Shown: positions 1 through 12,619 of the stretch, piece by piece
Layout: the number at the start of each line of letters is the position of its first letter
How positions within the stretch are numbered: the stretch's first letter is position 1
Translations under genes and position numbers: made by a program
The notes under the pieces: model-generated
What the model saw: the letters and a program-made list of their open reading frames with translations, nothing else
Database searches by the model: none
Told to the model about the DNA's origin: nothing
Assembly (NCBI GenBank): GCA_007922225.1
Contig: ML679961.1
Location: 11,109,762-11,173,761 of the forward strand
Source: Emydura subglobosa
Taxonomy: Eukaryota; Chordata; Testudines; Chelidae
Length of the DNA stretch: 64,000 bases
Direction: 5' to 3'

Positions 1-1195
1 ATGGACTGATTTGATGTAAATAATAATTTAGGGCCAACTTCAGACCTGGGATCCCTACAAGTGCGTCTGAGGGAGGAATTTGGCCCATGCGCCCCAATCC
101 TGCTGCTGTTAAAACTCCTAGCGTTCTCAATGGAAGTATCCTTGCACCCTCAATAAGGAATCCAGGCCAGAATTGGATACCCGTGTGATGAATAATACCT
201 TACTCCACAGACATTGTCGAAGCCAATGGGGTTGCTTGTTGAGCAAGGTGTTACCCAACGAGAGCCAGAGCATCCAGATCAGGTCCTTGTTTAAAATCCC
301 CCTAGGAGTGCATTGGCAGGATCTTTTCCCTCGTGTTAAGTTGAATTCAGTTGCAGTCCCTGGAGCAATTGCATGTTGGCTGTTGCAGAGGAACAGGGAT
401 GTGTGCGTCACCACCCATACCACCGAAATTGTCACTGCAACTATGCTCCCAGCATTTTTTCACTTCAGGCTGCACTGGGTTTGCTCTCAGCCCATAGCAA
501 GGGGCAGTGTGTAGCTGCACGGTGCAAAGAGCAGACTCGGGAGGGAGACTCTGTGGATCACAATTCCTTCCCTGGCTCCCCCAGCATGGAGGAAATCAGC
601 CTTCATGAGAAAGGGAAGAAAGCCATCTCCCTACTCCCCTCGAGGTGTTCTGTGGCCTGATATGGGTAGCCTACACACGGGAAATGGTTTTCACACCGTT
701 AATCCCCTACAGGGGTCCTTTAGACAAGCCACAATCTTCCCCTTGGTAACCATCTCCCCAGCTCTGAGCTTCATCTGGGCCAGCTGGGACTTATTCTGGT
801 TGGATTTTATATTAAGGTTCTATTTATAAATGCTCTATAAAGGGTTAATGGATGATCAATGGTTTTATGTTGCAGACAATATCTGTTATGGATGGTTATA
901 AACACATCAGTACAAGTATAATCCATGCATACAATCCATGATTAGAAGTAACCTGTTGACCTGTTGAACTCAATAACAATCTATAAAAATTACTTAATTT
1001 ATTCAAGCATATGTATATAATCTAAAAATATGTAAATAAACTACATATTAATGGGACCTTAATATAAATTGTGACCTTTATTCTGCCCCATCACACCAAA
1101 AAGCAAATGACACAGGTAGTGTCTAAGAAAACAGCTGTCATATGAGTCAACAATTATGACAATATTTAAAGTGACAGTGTCACAATAAAACATAC
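1..1195 (-). other. Intronic sequence downstream of the SLC35F4 exon
   Basis: If the exon at 1196-1493 is read correctly, this is the beginning of the next intron, opening with gtatgt. From about 780 onward it is strongly A/T rich. I see no other gene or repeat that I can name. Confidence 0.5.
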
Positions 1196-1493
1196 CTGAA
1201 TTTTTTTATTGGAGACTGCTTTTCTTGTGCAGTTGCGAGGTGCCCAGAATAATAAACAGGGAAAAACATAATGTTCCAGTTTGTTGAAAACCAAGTCATG
1301 AAAAATGGATAGTCAAAGTTCTTATAGGTGATTTTCACAATCTGTGTGGTTCCAACCCAAGAGGATGAGACTGACAAGATGATTAGAAATCCCCAGACAA
1401 CCTTAAGAAATGTAGATGTGCAAGACTGACACCGGGTCTGTGCTTGGTTTTCTTGACTGTTGTTCTCTGTATGGGTTTGCGTCCCTTCTTCTC
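1196..1493 (-). CDS. SLC35F4: SLC35F4 internal exon with first two membrane helices (partial gene)
   Basis: This is an internal coding exon of a solute carrier 35F family protein, a multi-pass membrane protein related to nucleotide-sugar transporters; its substrate is not established to my knowledge. The translation contains a hydrophilic lead (GEEGTQTHTENNSQ), a first helix around VVWGFLIILSVSSSWVGTTQ, the conserved IVKITYKNFD loop, and a second helix FFMTWFSTNWNIMFFPVYY followed by SGHLATAQEKQSPIKKFR. This block is what I remember of SLC35F4 rather than F3. On the minus strand the exon follows a strong acceptor (ctctcctcttttttcag) and ends at a donor (attcag then gtatgt). It is 298 bp, begins with the last two bases of a glycine codon and ends with the first two bases of an arginine codon. 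The next exon should lie beyond position 1. Family assignment rests on recognition, not on an alignment. Confidence 0.93.
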
Positions 1494-4400
1494 CTGAAAA
1501 AAGAGGAGAGTGACAGACATAATGGATCCATTTCAAGGGATTCTCGATGTTTGTTATAGTATTGGTTTCACTGGCACCTCATTCCCCTGAACCAAACACA
1601 GTGCCCTCCAGCCAAGCACTTGGAGTGCTGTAAAAGAAGTACTTCTGTAATGAAACAACAGCAATTTCACGCTGATAGGAACAAAGTACAACCAAATTAC
1701 AGTGGCACAAGCTAATGGAGCTCTGGCTAAGAAGTTGCGGCTATTTACATTATCAGGTCCTGTCAGTCAAGCCTGTAGCATGCAGTGGTTTCACTCTCTT
1801 AGAGCCAACTATGTTATAAAGCCAAAAACTGTGTACATTTCAAACACACAGAGCTAGGTGAGAGTCCACAGATCTGAAATTAGGAACAAGCCTTTACTAT
1901 TCAAGGAGCTCGACTCAGAAACCGCATTTTTATTTACAAACTTTGGGGGAAAACAGTGTGGTCATTTCCTTTTGAAGTTCATCACGTAAAATGAAACAGA
2001 TCTGCAGCTGGATAGTTAAAAATGGAACCAAACTAGGGTTTGGCAGATCTGGTAATAAAATCACTATATGCAAACAAAGAAGAAATGAGTATTTATCATT
2101 CCATACTCTAACGACTGTGAAAATATTGAAACAGATGATCCATTTTGCTCCTTCCTTGGTCTGATGTGCCAGCAGAAGTGAGCTCAGCCTATCTTACTAC
2201 ACTAGAATGTACCATGGTGGTTTGGTGTTAGGAACACAGGAGTTAATGTTAAAAATCATTATAAGTAGCTACTCCACATGAACAGCAGCTCCCTTAACTA
2301 CACATTTGTATTGTCTATAGGTCTGACCAGCATATGACATTATGTATTGTGGGGATTGATTTGTTTATTAATGTTAACAGGAGCTCTACAGTAGCTGTGA
2401 AGATAACCTATCTCATCCTGTGTTCTGTTATATAGAGCAGTTCAACATAACATATGAGAAGAGCAGGATTTCAGATCTCAGCTTGATTTCCCTTTTAGGT
2501 AGCTGTTTTTGATACAGCATTAGCATTATGTAAACTTAGTGGACCAAGTGAGCAAAAGTACATCGGGATGAATTTTATCTTGGGAGTGTTTCTTTTAATT
2601 CTATCAGGGAATACATTACAAGCAAGAACTTCATAAGGAGGAATCAGTGCATTTTGCAACTGTGCAGTGGCCTCTTTCTAGAATATAGATGGTAAGGAGG
2701 TAGGCCAGCAAGAGTTTGAACTCCTGGTTGGGCCACCCAACCGAGAGAGGTCAAAGAATAGGGACCAGCCCCCCTCTCCCCCCAAAAGTCCCACCAAGCC
2801 CTTCAGGTTGGGGCTGAGCGATGGGCCAACAATCTATTGTTATAAAACAGTTAAGTTATAGAAACTCAACAGTGCAGCCATTCCAGCAAACAGAACTAGA
2901 GACAAGGATGGCAGAGCCTTGTTCATGCCCAAATTGATGTCTGATGGTGCAAACAGGATTCAGAAGCTATTTAGTTGTTCCAAATAAAATTAATAACATG
3001 CAGAGGATAATCAGATAGTGCTTTGAAAAGGTAGTTTTTACAAAAGGCAGTCATTTGAACATTCTCTTTAACTGATGGGAGGCAGGGGGACAGAGCAAGG
3101 TATTTTAATAGTACTAATAATGACTGACCCCTGCTACTGAAAAGTAAATTATACTTTGTTTGCAAACCAGAGATGCTTGCATAGAACCTGTAATGTAATA
3201 GCCACCAGTGAGGTTACCTGCAAAGCAGAACTACCAAGCAATTAACTCTCATTGATATAATAGTTACAGTAATCACAAAATAACAGAAGGCTAAAATACC
3301 CTACATTTTCCAATTACCAAACAACTATGCAATTACTATAACTGTGCATGAAGCTATCATTAGCATTTCATTTCCATTTTGCAGTCTCAGATTTGGATGT
3401 TAATGAAAATAATAGAAACATACACTCCTTGGGAGATCTTGCTTGGTTTGAAAAGGAACAGGAGCCCCTGTCTGAATAATTATATAGGGTGGAATAGCCT
3501 ACGTGGCATAAGTTCCTTTGAAAGTCAGTGGGATTTCTGCTCCTAAATCACTTCAAAAGTCTCATCTACTAGCAACAATAAAAAAAAAATCAAATAAAAA
3601 TCAACAATCCTGAATCATAAACCTGGGACCTGGATTCTGAGAGGGCAGCCTACAGAGATAATAGGCATAAATAAACCCATGCTAAATGGGGAGGATATTT
3701 CCAAAGATTCCATTTCTATTGGTCATCAGTTTGGAGCCAGGCCTGGGCAGGGAAGCAGAACCAATGCACAGATGCTGAAGGAGTAGCTAGCACAAAATAA
3801 ACACATCAGTCAAAGCAACCAGTAAATAAGTTTTCACAATCACCAAGATAGCAGAGCTCCTGTGTCTGCAATTAGTCCAATTAGCAACCTAGCAATAAAC
3901 GTAACCAATCATGGGGATGGAAACAAATTTGGGGAGCCAATGAGCACAGAGGGAAAGGGACAGAACTGATAAGACATTGTGGCCAGAGGAACGCAGCTAA
4001 TGACCAGAAATCAACATACATTTTGGGTCTAACTTTTTGCTATTGTTAACATGGTCTTTGCTTAGGATGCCTGAATGGCAACATGGTAACAGAAAAGGGG
4101 ACTTGCAAAGGAATGGTACGTGAAACAGCATAACCCAGAGGCTTCTCTTCTAAACGCATTACTGTCTGCCCTCCGTCTTGTGGAGAGAAGGCAGCTTTAT
4201 CTGAAGCTTAGGACACCATGACTTCTTTGTGACTAGTCCCCATGTGGATTTACACTGTCCCTGTCTAGCTACAGAACTTTCCCAAGACAATCCTGCTCAG
4301 ATCTTATTGCTTAGAAAGGTAGGCCCGTAGTTGAAAGGCCATGCAGTCAGAAGTGATAGGATGCGAACTTCAAGGAGAATCAGGTCAGGGCACTAACCAC

Positions 4401-5597
4401 TCCTCAGGAGGACCAAGGTCCTTCCTTAGAGAACTCAGGATTAATTGTGATTTTGGGTTTACACAACTGTTGGCTTGGTTGAAGTCACTCCCGATTCACA
4501 TCAGGATAAGTGAGATCAGAATCGGGTCTCTAGTGTCTTGGGGATGAGCCTCCTTGCATGCTACTCACTCGTCTCAGGATCTCTCAGTTATTCTTCCAGG
4601 ATACCAGCAGGTCTCTCTGTGACTCTCTCCTGAATGGCCCTTTTTGCCATTCCATACTTTCCTTCTGCAGGATTACTAGCTCCCTCAGTTTACCCAACTG
4701 ATTGGGACGCTAGAAATGACTGCCTCTTCTCAGAGTTTAGGCAATGGAGAGACGGAAGAGGAGACTCATCTCCCACGTTCTCAGTGTGTTTGGGAGATTC
4801 AGCCTCCTCCTCCTTCTCCTTTTGCCATGTTAACTCCAGAGTCCTCTGAAACAATGATGTTATTTCGGTGCCAACTGCTCTCCTCCTGCTAGAAAGATTC
4901 GGCAGACTTGAAAACTCTACCTCAGGCCAATATGTCACCGTTGTTTCCATCCCACCCTCACAGATGAAGGAGCCACCAGTGCCCATGTTGATCTTCTGAT
5001 GAAGGAGCCAGAGGGAGCGCTACAGCTACAGTTTCACTTGGGCTGCGGCAGTAAAAGGGGAGGCCACCGCCTGCAGCAAGCCCTGATGTCTTCCTCAGCA
5101 GCTGAGCGGTGATCTGAGCTGGGGTTGATGGTCTTGCCTAGATATCATTCCACCTCTTGCTCGTTCTCTTCCTCCTCTTCGGAACGTCCCTGGTCGGAGG
5201 TAAAAGTGCCAATGGCTTTGAGAAGGAATAGCGCTGGCTTTTAAAGGGGCTCTGGCCTGGCTGAAGCTGAGGAAACACAACCACTTTGTGAGGCTAACTG
5301 TATGTTATTTTTTACCATCCTTTAAGGTCTTCTGGGCCTACCAGGCTTATGCATCCAATCTAAAGCATATATTCCAATTAGGGACCATGCCTCCTCTCCC
5401 CCTTCACTCTTCCTCCCCTCCAAACCCCAGTTTGCAACAGACAAAGGAATGGCTTGAGTGTGGCTGTGTTGCTCACGGCACAGGAAACCATGTCAATGCT
5501 TTCTGACCTTGCACCGACCACGGCATCCTTCCCAGACAGACGAAAGCGGCCTTTTGCAGGCATATCGCCATGCCAGTTATGCGGCTATTGTGCCTAC
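1494..5597 (-). other. SLC35F4 intron of 4.1 kb
   Basis: This interval is bounded by a gtaggc donor and a tttttcag acceptor on the minus strand and splits a glycine codon after its first base. Between about 1540 and 4600 it holds A/T-rich unique-looking sequence in which I see no gene, RNA or clear transposon. The part from 4620 to 5300 is richer in G and C and has a 98-codon minus-strand open frame (4690-4986) that I cannot assign. Confidence 0.8.
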
Positions 5598-5786
5598 CTG
5601 ATCTGATCTGCCTCTCGACTCTGCTGTGCCGGCAAATCCCAGAGGGGCTTCGACTCTGCAGCTCAAGAATGGGAGCAGCAGAATCTTCAGCAACGGATAA
5701 AGGGGAGAGCTGCCTACTGATGCCACCGTGTGTGCTGGGGCAGTTGGCTCCTGGCTTGCATCGGGTGACAGATGATCGTGAGGCAC
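5598..5786 (-). CDS. SLC35F4: SLC35F4 N-terminal cytosolic exon (partial gene)
   Basis: This is a 189-bp exon coding part of the hydrophilic N-terminal region of SLC35F4, ahead of the first membrane helix. The translation is serine and arginine rich, with the recognisable stretch PLSVAEDSAAPILELQ and the end HSRVERQIRS. The acceptor is a clean pyrimidine tract (ctctttcttctcag) and the donor is atcag then gtaggc. The exon begins with two bases and ends with one base of split glycine codons. It therefore joins in frame to both the exon ending at 30116 and the one starting at 1493. Exon length is a multiple of three, so skipping it would keep the frame. It holds no membrane segment; a role as a regulatory cytosolic tail is only inference. 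The open frame runs past both splice sites, but those extensions do not read like protein. Confidence 0.82.
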
Positions 5787-5799
5787 CTGAGAAGAAAGA

Positions 5800-7520
5800 G
5801 TTTGCATAAGTTTGACTGTAAGCTCCCTGGAGGAAAAGGTGCTGGGGGATTTCAAACATCCTGACAGTGAAATGCATACAAATGACTCATGGGGGAGGGG
5901 TGCATGCCGCAATAATCAAAGCCCCCGCTGGCCAAAAGTTAATTCTCAACTTTCTCCCCCCTCACACATAGACGCACCCTACGATGATTAACTGTTTTTT
6001 CCGGAAGGTATTAGAGCCCTGAACTGGAGTACCTTCTTAGTTACCGTGCGCCATCCTTTCGGTCTGAACAGTCAAAGAGGCATTTGTACTCACGTGGACC
6101 CTTCCTGACCACTGACATTGAAACAGGCAATACCATTTCCTCCTGGCGTGGGAAGGGAGTTTTTCTGGCATGATCCTCCACTGATGTTGCTGATGACAGC
6201 CTTACGAGAGGAAAGTTTCCTCCTTATTACATCCTGCAGAGTGTCCCACCATGGGCACTTGAGGTCCTTGATGGTTGAAGCCAATGATTAACCTCTGAAA
6301 CTAGGATAACGGTTATATCACGGGAAGGAGTCTGCTTTTCTGACTTCAGACCCAGATAGGGCACTGAAATGTCTTCTGACGTGCCACATCGGAGCCTCGG
6401 GTCTTCAGAGAAGTTGCCTTTTCTACTTCTGCCAGGTAGAGGCAACGCCAAGGGGAATAGGTGCCTATCCCTGAGAGGCTGGAGAAGAGCTGGAAGGTGG
6501 CAGGTAAGACCCAGAACCCAGAAATACGTGTCTGGAATCAACTAGATGTTAGGTTGATACAAATTTTGCGCTGAGGAAGACACCGTGTTTCATGAGCGAG
6601 AACTTGCACGAGTGAATGAAGAACCAGCAGATGACTGAGGAGAATGGGCACATCAGCACGATGGTCTGAACCCTGGCCAACTAAGCCCGGCCCTTCTCTT
6701 CTGTGTGATGAATGTCTTGCACAGATTTATTTTAAGGCTGGGGGCTGTTTTAACCAGCCAGCACACAAGCAGCACATAAGAGTCCCCTCCTCAGTCACTA
6801 AGTCAAGATCACAGGGAACACGGAAAATCAGACATGGATTTGGAAGTTCACTGCAGCTGCCTATCCTCTCCCCTAGCACCTGGTTTTTCAATAGGTAACT
6901 GTATTACCCAAACCTGTGGTGTTCTTTACGTTTACACTGGCAGCCGCTGGCTTTGCCAGGACTCTAGTGGCCTGGGCATGCCAATCAAATCTGTTTTCTG
7001 AAGTAACTGAATACAAAAACTGCTTGTAAGATGCCAACTGTGCAACAATATGGCAGACGTATAGAACGATCACATCTTTATTTACATAAACAGCGTGCAT
7101 CACTCAAGCTCTCTTTGTGTTGGTAATTCCATGCCACCAGGGCACATAGATACAGAGGAATGTATCTGACAGAGTCCATGAAACAATTTACATCCTTCTC
7201 TAGGAAGGCGGGCTGGGTGCTGCATGTTCTTTCCTGTTTGCAAAGCTGATGTCCCATTTGCTCTGCCAGCACGAAGTACAACATAGCGGAAGATACAAAC
7301 AGGGCTAACAGTTATGTTTTGTAGGTACGGTTGCGACACTCTGTGTCTGAGAACAACATCCCAGAAACTTCATATTCACCAGTGTCAGGTCATTATGGTA
7401 TGTTCTGTACAAGGTACACCTTGTGTGGTATTATTTTAAAAGTCTTGATCTCCTGTCAGATTGTATGTGCTACCATAGTATGTGAAGTTATAAAATATTT
7501 CTGTAAATGCTACTACAACC
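5800..7520. other. Intronic stretch with no recognised feature
   Basis: This stretch holds mixed-composition sequence with several short open frames on both strands, none of which resembles a known protein. No clear transposon ends were seen. Confidence 0.4.
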
Positions 7521-7736
7521 TGTTGTGAGGCAGGAAACGCCTAAACCAGCTTTTCAGGTACAACCACGAAGTGACCAGATGTGCTAATGAGCCATCAAGG
7601 AAGGAATCCGCTGCCAGGGAGAGTTTACACTGAAGGATTCACTGTAAAGTGCACGTTCACAATGGGCTACTGACTGACCAATGAGGATGACCCCACAGGT
7701 CACAAGCCCCGATTGTTCTAGCAAGCTGGAACAGAC

Positions 7737-7743
7737 TATAAAA
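7737..7743 (+). promoter_or_regulatory. TATA box of the putative LTR
   Basis: The tataaaa motif sits in the middle of the putative LTR, about 300 bases before its aataaa signal, as expected for U3/R order. Activity is unknown. Confidence 0.4.
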
Positions 7744-8037
7744 GGGGCTGCGTGACATCATCACTTGGCTTCTCTCTCCCCAGCTCAGTCCCTGAAGGAT
7801 CATCTGGAAGACAAAAGGACTTTGAAAGTGGGGAGGGGAGTCCCAGGCAGGGAAGGTGGCTCCGCCTGCATTTAAGAAATTGCTTGTACCAGCTAACAAG
7901 GATGCGACATTGCTAATTCAAAGCTTGTTAGTATGTAGAACTTAGACTGCGATCTTATGCTTATTTCTTTTGGGAGCTACTTTTAACCTTTTTACACTTG
8001 CCACTTATAATCACTTAAAATCTGTTTTTCTATAGTT

Positions 8038-8043
8038 AATAAA
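8038..8043 (+). promoter_or_regulatory. Polyadenylation signal of the putative LTR
   Basis: The aataaa in 'gttaataaacaatg' is placed about 295 bases after the TATA box, consistent with an LTR R region. Confidence 0.4.
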
Positions 8044-9447
8044 CAATGTGTTTCTGAGTGAAAGTGTTTAGACAAACTCTGCTCAGTAACAAAAGCTGGT
8101 GCAGGTTCCTTCCACTCTGGGGGAAGGACCCAGAACCCAGAAATACTGGATAATAATCTTCACTGATCAGGCTATTTGACCAGGGCTAGACAGTATAGTC
8201 CTGGGGTCCTAGGCTGGGAAGCCAGCTGGAGTTTCTCTATTGTTGGCTACTGAGTGGCTGGGTGTGGTCCCTGCCTGTGGATGACTGTTAAGTACAGTAC
8301 CTGTCAGAGGTTTGCGGCTTGTCATAGCATCAGAGTGTAAAAGGGAGCCCAAGCTGGTCAGACAGAGGGCTCAGTGGTACCCTAGCTCCCAGGCGGTACC
8401 CCAGAGATTCTGCCTACCGTCACAATGGTCTTGTCATTATACAGATGCAACTTTCATAATCCAGATCCTGTCAATTCAGTTACTCTACATTAGATAGACA
8501 GTAGTCAGAACCTTCAGCTAAATCTCTGAGGAGGATTTGCCTCAAAGTTGTTATCAGCTAGCCTTCTCTTTCCTAAAGTTTGGATATCAGTATCCTCTCT
8601 GGCAGAAATTCACCCCAGTGCAGAAGTTCAATGCAAAGACTACATCTGAAACCCACGTAAGCCCTACTTTGAAACATTAAGTGGGATTTATACAGGGTAC
8701 AGGCCTTATGGTGTCACTGCACCCTAATGTGCTTCACTCTGAGGATGCTCATTGGAATCAGTTTGATAATTTTCAATCCCTTTAAAAACCTGACAGCCTA
8801 GTGGTCTACATTCAGGAGAGAGTCAAGGATTCCTAAACTGCTGTTAGCCAGCTCATATATTAGGTTAGCATATACCATATTATATGAATGCTGGGAAGTC
8901 CTAAGAACTGAACTGGCCTATGTTTTTCCCAGAGTTCTGTTCACTCATGCTTAACTACATCCCAGAATACTCTGCAATAGTACAATCCAGCATTTGGCAT
9001 ATACAGATGGGAAATCAGTCAAAATTAAGATATGTTCATTCGGTGTTTTAGTACAAGCTAGGGAGGTACCTTTCTGGACCAGTACCTGGAACGTAACTAT
9101 CCAAAACAAAGAAAAGGAAGGAACAAAACAATAAGTTAAGGAACTGGGAGAAATGGATGGGTTGGATTTTCATGACATGTAAAGAGTTTTGTAACTGGTA
9201 AAATCATCCTATAAATACACCTAGCCGAAATGTGAGACTATGGAAGCACACCTTCTGTGTAAGGTGAATGTAACATCGCTGCATAAGACGGCTTCCCAGA
9301 AACTCGTATCATATTGAACCTTTATCCTGTACAGTATTATTATTGGCTTACAGCAGTAAACCAGACTGATATTGATTATTTGGTTTCTGGAATATATTTC
9401 ATAATGAACCAAAGTGTGGTCAAGCAATTGATTCTACAATTTATCCA

Positions 9448-9610
9448 CACTGTCATCTCGATTCTGACAGCCAGTCTCAGCATGACCTTGGCCAAGTCAT
9501 GTCATCTCTCCTAGCTCATTTTTCCTGCTTCGTAAAGGGGGATAATATTATCTACTTCATACGGGTTAGGAAAAATTTGTAAAGCACTTTGATGATGAAA
9601 AGCACAATAT
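9448..9610 (-). repeat. MIR/CORE-SINE-like copy, minus strand
   Basis: Reading along the plus strand, 'ccttggccaagtcat...gtaaagggggataatattatc...gtaaagcactttgatgatg' is the reverse complement of the familiar MIR layout (aagtgacttgcccaagg, then a tail). It is diverged. Confidence 0.5.
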
Positions 9611-9749
9611 GTACGTGTTGTGATGGATTTGGAACATTTCCCTCCTCTAACGCAGCATTATGCCTTACTCCACAGTCGTCGAAGAATACTTGCAACATCC
9701 ACAGTCTGAAATCCACCGGGCTCAACTGATCATTCTCTTTAGGGCTACA

Positions 9750-9845
9750 TTTTCGAAAAGTCACTACATGCTGAGCACCCACCCTCCGAAAATCAGCCTG
9801 TAAGATGTCTCACCTCAAATCATCAGTCACTTTTGAAAATATTGC
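9750..9845. repeat. Diverged 'gcacccac...ttttgaaaat' interspersed repeat
   Basis: The stretch 'ctgagcacccaccctccgaaaatcagcc' followed by 'catcagtcacttttgaaaata' matches in wording and order copies at 33373-33535, 47935-48085, 61375-61576 and 62398-62500. The class is unknown. Confidence 0.35.
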
Positions 9846-11545
9846 CCTTGGCTTTTACTTATCAATTATAAAACAAGGATAATATTGAAATACATATCAC
9901 AAGGCGATTGCACACAATTAAAAGAGACAGATCATATCCCAATCCATAAATCCAGATCTAGTGCGGGATAAAGCATCCAGATTAGGCTCAGCAGGAGTGT
10001 GGTAGAATAATTGCAACTAAAATTGCAGAAAGTGTTTTTTTCTTACACACACGCTAGTTATTTATGTGCTGTATAAGAGTATGGTATCAATCTTTTTGCA
10101 TGTGTTGAGAATCTCAAACAGTTGAGACTGAAATTGTCAATTAAGAGACCATATTTAATTTGAAGACACAACTTGTTTTAATGCAATATTCTTCTCTGAT
10201 CTTTGAAAACAATCAGGTAACACAACAATTAATCAACAGTTCATTGTTAGAGTTGGAAAGCTTTGGACTATGCCATTTTAGGCCACTGAATCTAAATATA
10301 TTTCAAGGATATATTTTGAGCAGATACAGTCCAGCTAATTTATCTAAGCCTACTATATTATTAGCAGCAAGGACAACAAATCACAGATTACATGGCACCG
10401 CAAAGAGACCCCACACATCGTTTTGCAGATCACAGATGCCTACACACACTGTGTGACTTCTGGCTTACATTTGAGGAACCAAAAGCAGAGCTTGCACACC
10501 TACTCCTTTTTATTTTCTTCACAGAGCAGTTATACATTGTCAGGCAGAGTAAAGGAATCCATGGAGTCCCTCTGGATTCACACCAACATAACAAGAGCAG
10601 CGCTTGCCAGTGAGATATATATTCTTCTCTCTCTCTATGAATCGTCACTTGCAGCTATCAAGGGATAGATAATGGGTCTGGCCACATGGCTACCTAGAGG
10701 AGTAAGAATCTATCCCTGCTCCTGGCTGTGGCAAGAGCAGGGCCTACCTTCCCAATGCGACCCTAGATATGCAAGTGGGTGGGGAGGGGGCAGAAAGGGT
10801 GAAGTTGTGGCTCTGTCCTCCGACGCACAGGAGAACATAGGGAATAAGCCATGCTCCAAAAGAGGGTGAAACAACTCACCCACTCCTCAGAGCAAAAGGG
10901 GGGTGTGACCCTCAGAACCCCTCAATGCCGACTGGCAAAGGATTCACTGTCATGGAAAGGCAATCCCCTAGCATGCCTGAAAAACTCACTACACCGAATA
11001 TACTGCTGTCATAGCATTTACCTATTGAAAATGTCATGTCAGGTATCAAATGAAAGCTTTTATCATACTGGTCACCATGAGCATTGTGTGATGTGTGTAC
11101 GGGAGTCAGTCAAGAAGCTGTATATACATTCTATATTTTAACTATGTAACCAGGCAGAGTTGATAAGTTTTCCGCAGACAAAGGAACGTTGATTGACCAC
11201 TCCGCCTAGATTGCTGATGTCCATTAATCAGGATGAGCCAAATACAAAGGAAGTTCATCTGCATCTGAGGTAAACAGGAGTAACAAGTTAACAGAAGGAC
11301 GAGAAAGCAGCCTGGTGTAAACATACAGGAGCACAGAGCAGTCGGGATCAAGGATCTTATCCAGGGGTACACTTCAAAATGATACATATCAAATGATATA
11401 TTTCAAATGGAATATAAGGAGGAAAAAGAACCCCTTGGTTATCCATCACTGAGGGAGCAAAAAGGACAGCGCTTTTTGCAGCCATAAATGTTTGATCCCA
11501 GCCTGGAGGGCTCTTGATGCTGAGAAGTTGCGTTAGGTGAGGAAC
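9846..11545. other. Intronic stretch with no confident feature
   Basis: No gene is recognised. The part around 11030-11110 (caatgaaagcttttatc-like wording, then tcatactggtcacc) vaguely recalls a turtle interspersed repeat, but I cannot define its ends. Confidence 0.3.
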
Positions 11546-11550
11546 TTACC

Positions 11551-11811
11551 TGAAAATTCGGCGTCAGTCAGCGGGAGTTACGCAAGCTACAGAGTCGTTT
11601 GCGTAACTCCCGTCAATTTCTTAACTTCCGTTGTGCGCGGTGTCTTCACTGCACTGTGCCACCGGGAAATGCATTCCCATCGACGCAGCGCTGTACCACG
11701 AGGGGGTGATTTTAGTGCGTCGACTTCTGGATTGACTGAGCAAGTCTACACTAACTGCTAAATCGATCCAGAAAGATCGAATTTGCCGCCGTCAGTGTGT
11801 ACGTTGCCTTG
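11551..11811. repeat. CpG-rich hairpin-bearing relic, possibly a DNA-transposon fragment
   Basis: This 260-bp patch has far more CpG dinucleotides than its surroundings. It contains a perfect 13-bp stem (gggagttacgcaa at 11573-11585 pairing with ttgcgtaactccc at 11599-11611) around a 13-base loop. Toward the right end, 'gcaagtctacactaactgctaaatcgatcc' wording recalls hAT-type MITEs of turtles. No clear outer inverted repeats or target duplication were found. Confidence 0.35.
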
Positions 11812-12389
11812 GACAAAGGTTTCAGCTTGTTAAAAGTAATGATCAGTCTCTCAGAAGCCTATTATACTTTTTTTTTTAATTGCTTTTTCCATTATTCTTA
11901 CTCAACACTCACTTGAATTTCTGTTCTTTGTTAATAAGCTTATTCTCCTTTTACTATAAAGTCATCTCAGTGCTGTGATATTAAGTAACGCATGCCTTCA
12001 CAGTTGAATCAAGTAAGCCGGTGTGTGCACTGTCTCTTTAGAGGCAGCAGACTTGGAAATGACTGAGTTTCTAGGTTGCTGCACACTACAAGGAGATGTT
12101 TCTAGGACGTTTGGGGCCAGGGGTGCACCAAGTGATAACGCTCCAAGGCACAGTAAGGGCTGGCAGAGTCCTGAGAAGTTTGCCTGGGGTGGCTAGCAAA
12201 CTGAGAGCTGTCATCCAGTGTAGCATCATCAAGTATCTCTCTCACGGAGCCAGGGGCATAACACACCCCAAGAAAGCATCATAGGCAGGCAGTGTGAATT
12301 CAAGAGCGATCCCCTGGCTGCCCTTGGCACAGGGCATTTTATGTACCCCTTCATCCTATGCACTGAGCCCAGCCTATCAAGGTACTTCC

Positions 12390-12605
12390 ATGGCTGCCAT
12401 CACTGTAGTATCTATGAGTGCCTACCATCATTAATAGATTTACCCTCACAACACCCATGTGAAATATCACCCCCATTTTACAGATGGGGAACTGAGGCAC
12501 AGAAAGATTAAGTAACTTGCCCAAGGACACACAAGTAGCCTGTGGCTGGGAACTGAATCTAGTTCTCATGAATCCCAGGCCAGTGCCTCATCCAGTAGGC
12601 CACCT
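12390..12605 (+). repeat. MIR/CORE-SINE
   Basis: The classic core is present: 'cccattttacagatgggg', 'aactgaggcacagaaag', 'taagtaacttgcccaagg', 'acacacaagtagcctgtggc', and the 3' part 'aatcccaggccagtgcc'. It is a 5'-extended form typical of sauropsid copies. Confidence 0.85.
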
Positions 12606-12619
12606 TCTTCCATTGGCTC

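Larger units (their letters stand above)
7521..8424 (+). mobile_element. Probable solo LTR of an endogenous retrovirus-like element
   Basis: The segment has the layout of a retroviral-type long terminal repeat. It has a tgttgtgaggcagg start, a TATA box (tataaaa, 7737-7743) in a short GC-rich promoter-like stretch, a polyadenylation signal aataaa at 8038-8043, and an end at ccgtcaca. The 3' half (a gtgtaaaagggagccc stretch, then ctcagtggtacccc) resembles a repeat I have met often in turtle DNA. No gag, pol or env frames lie next to it, so it looks like a solo LTR. It is oriented opposite to SLC35F4 within the large intron. Exact borders and family are not established. Confidence 0.5.
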
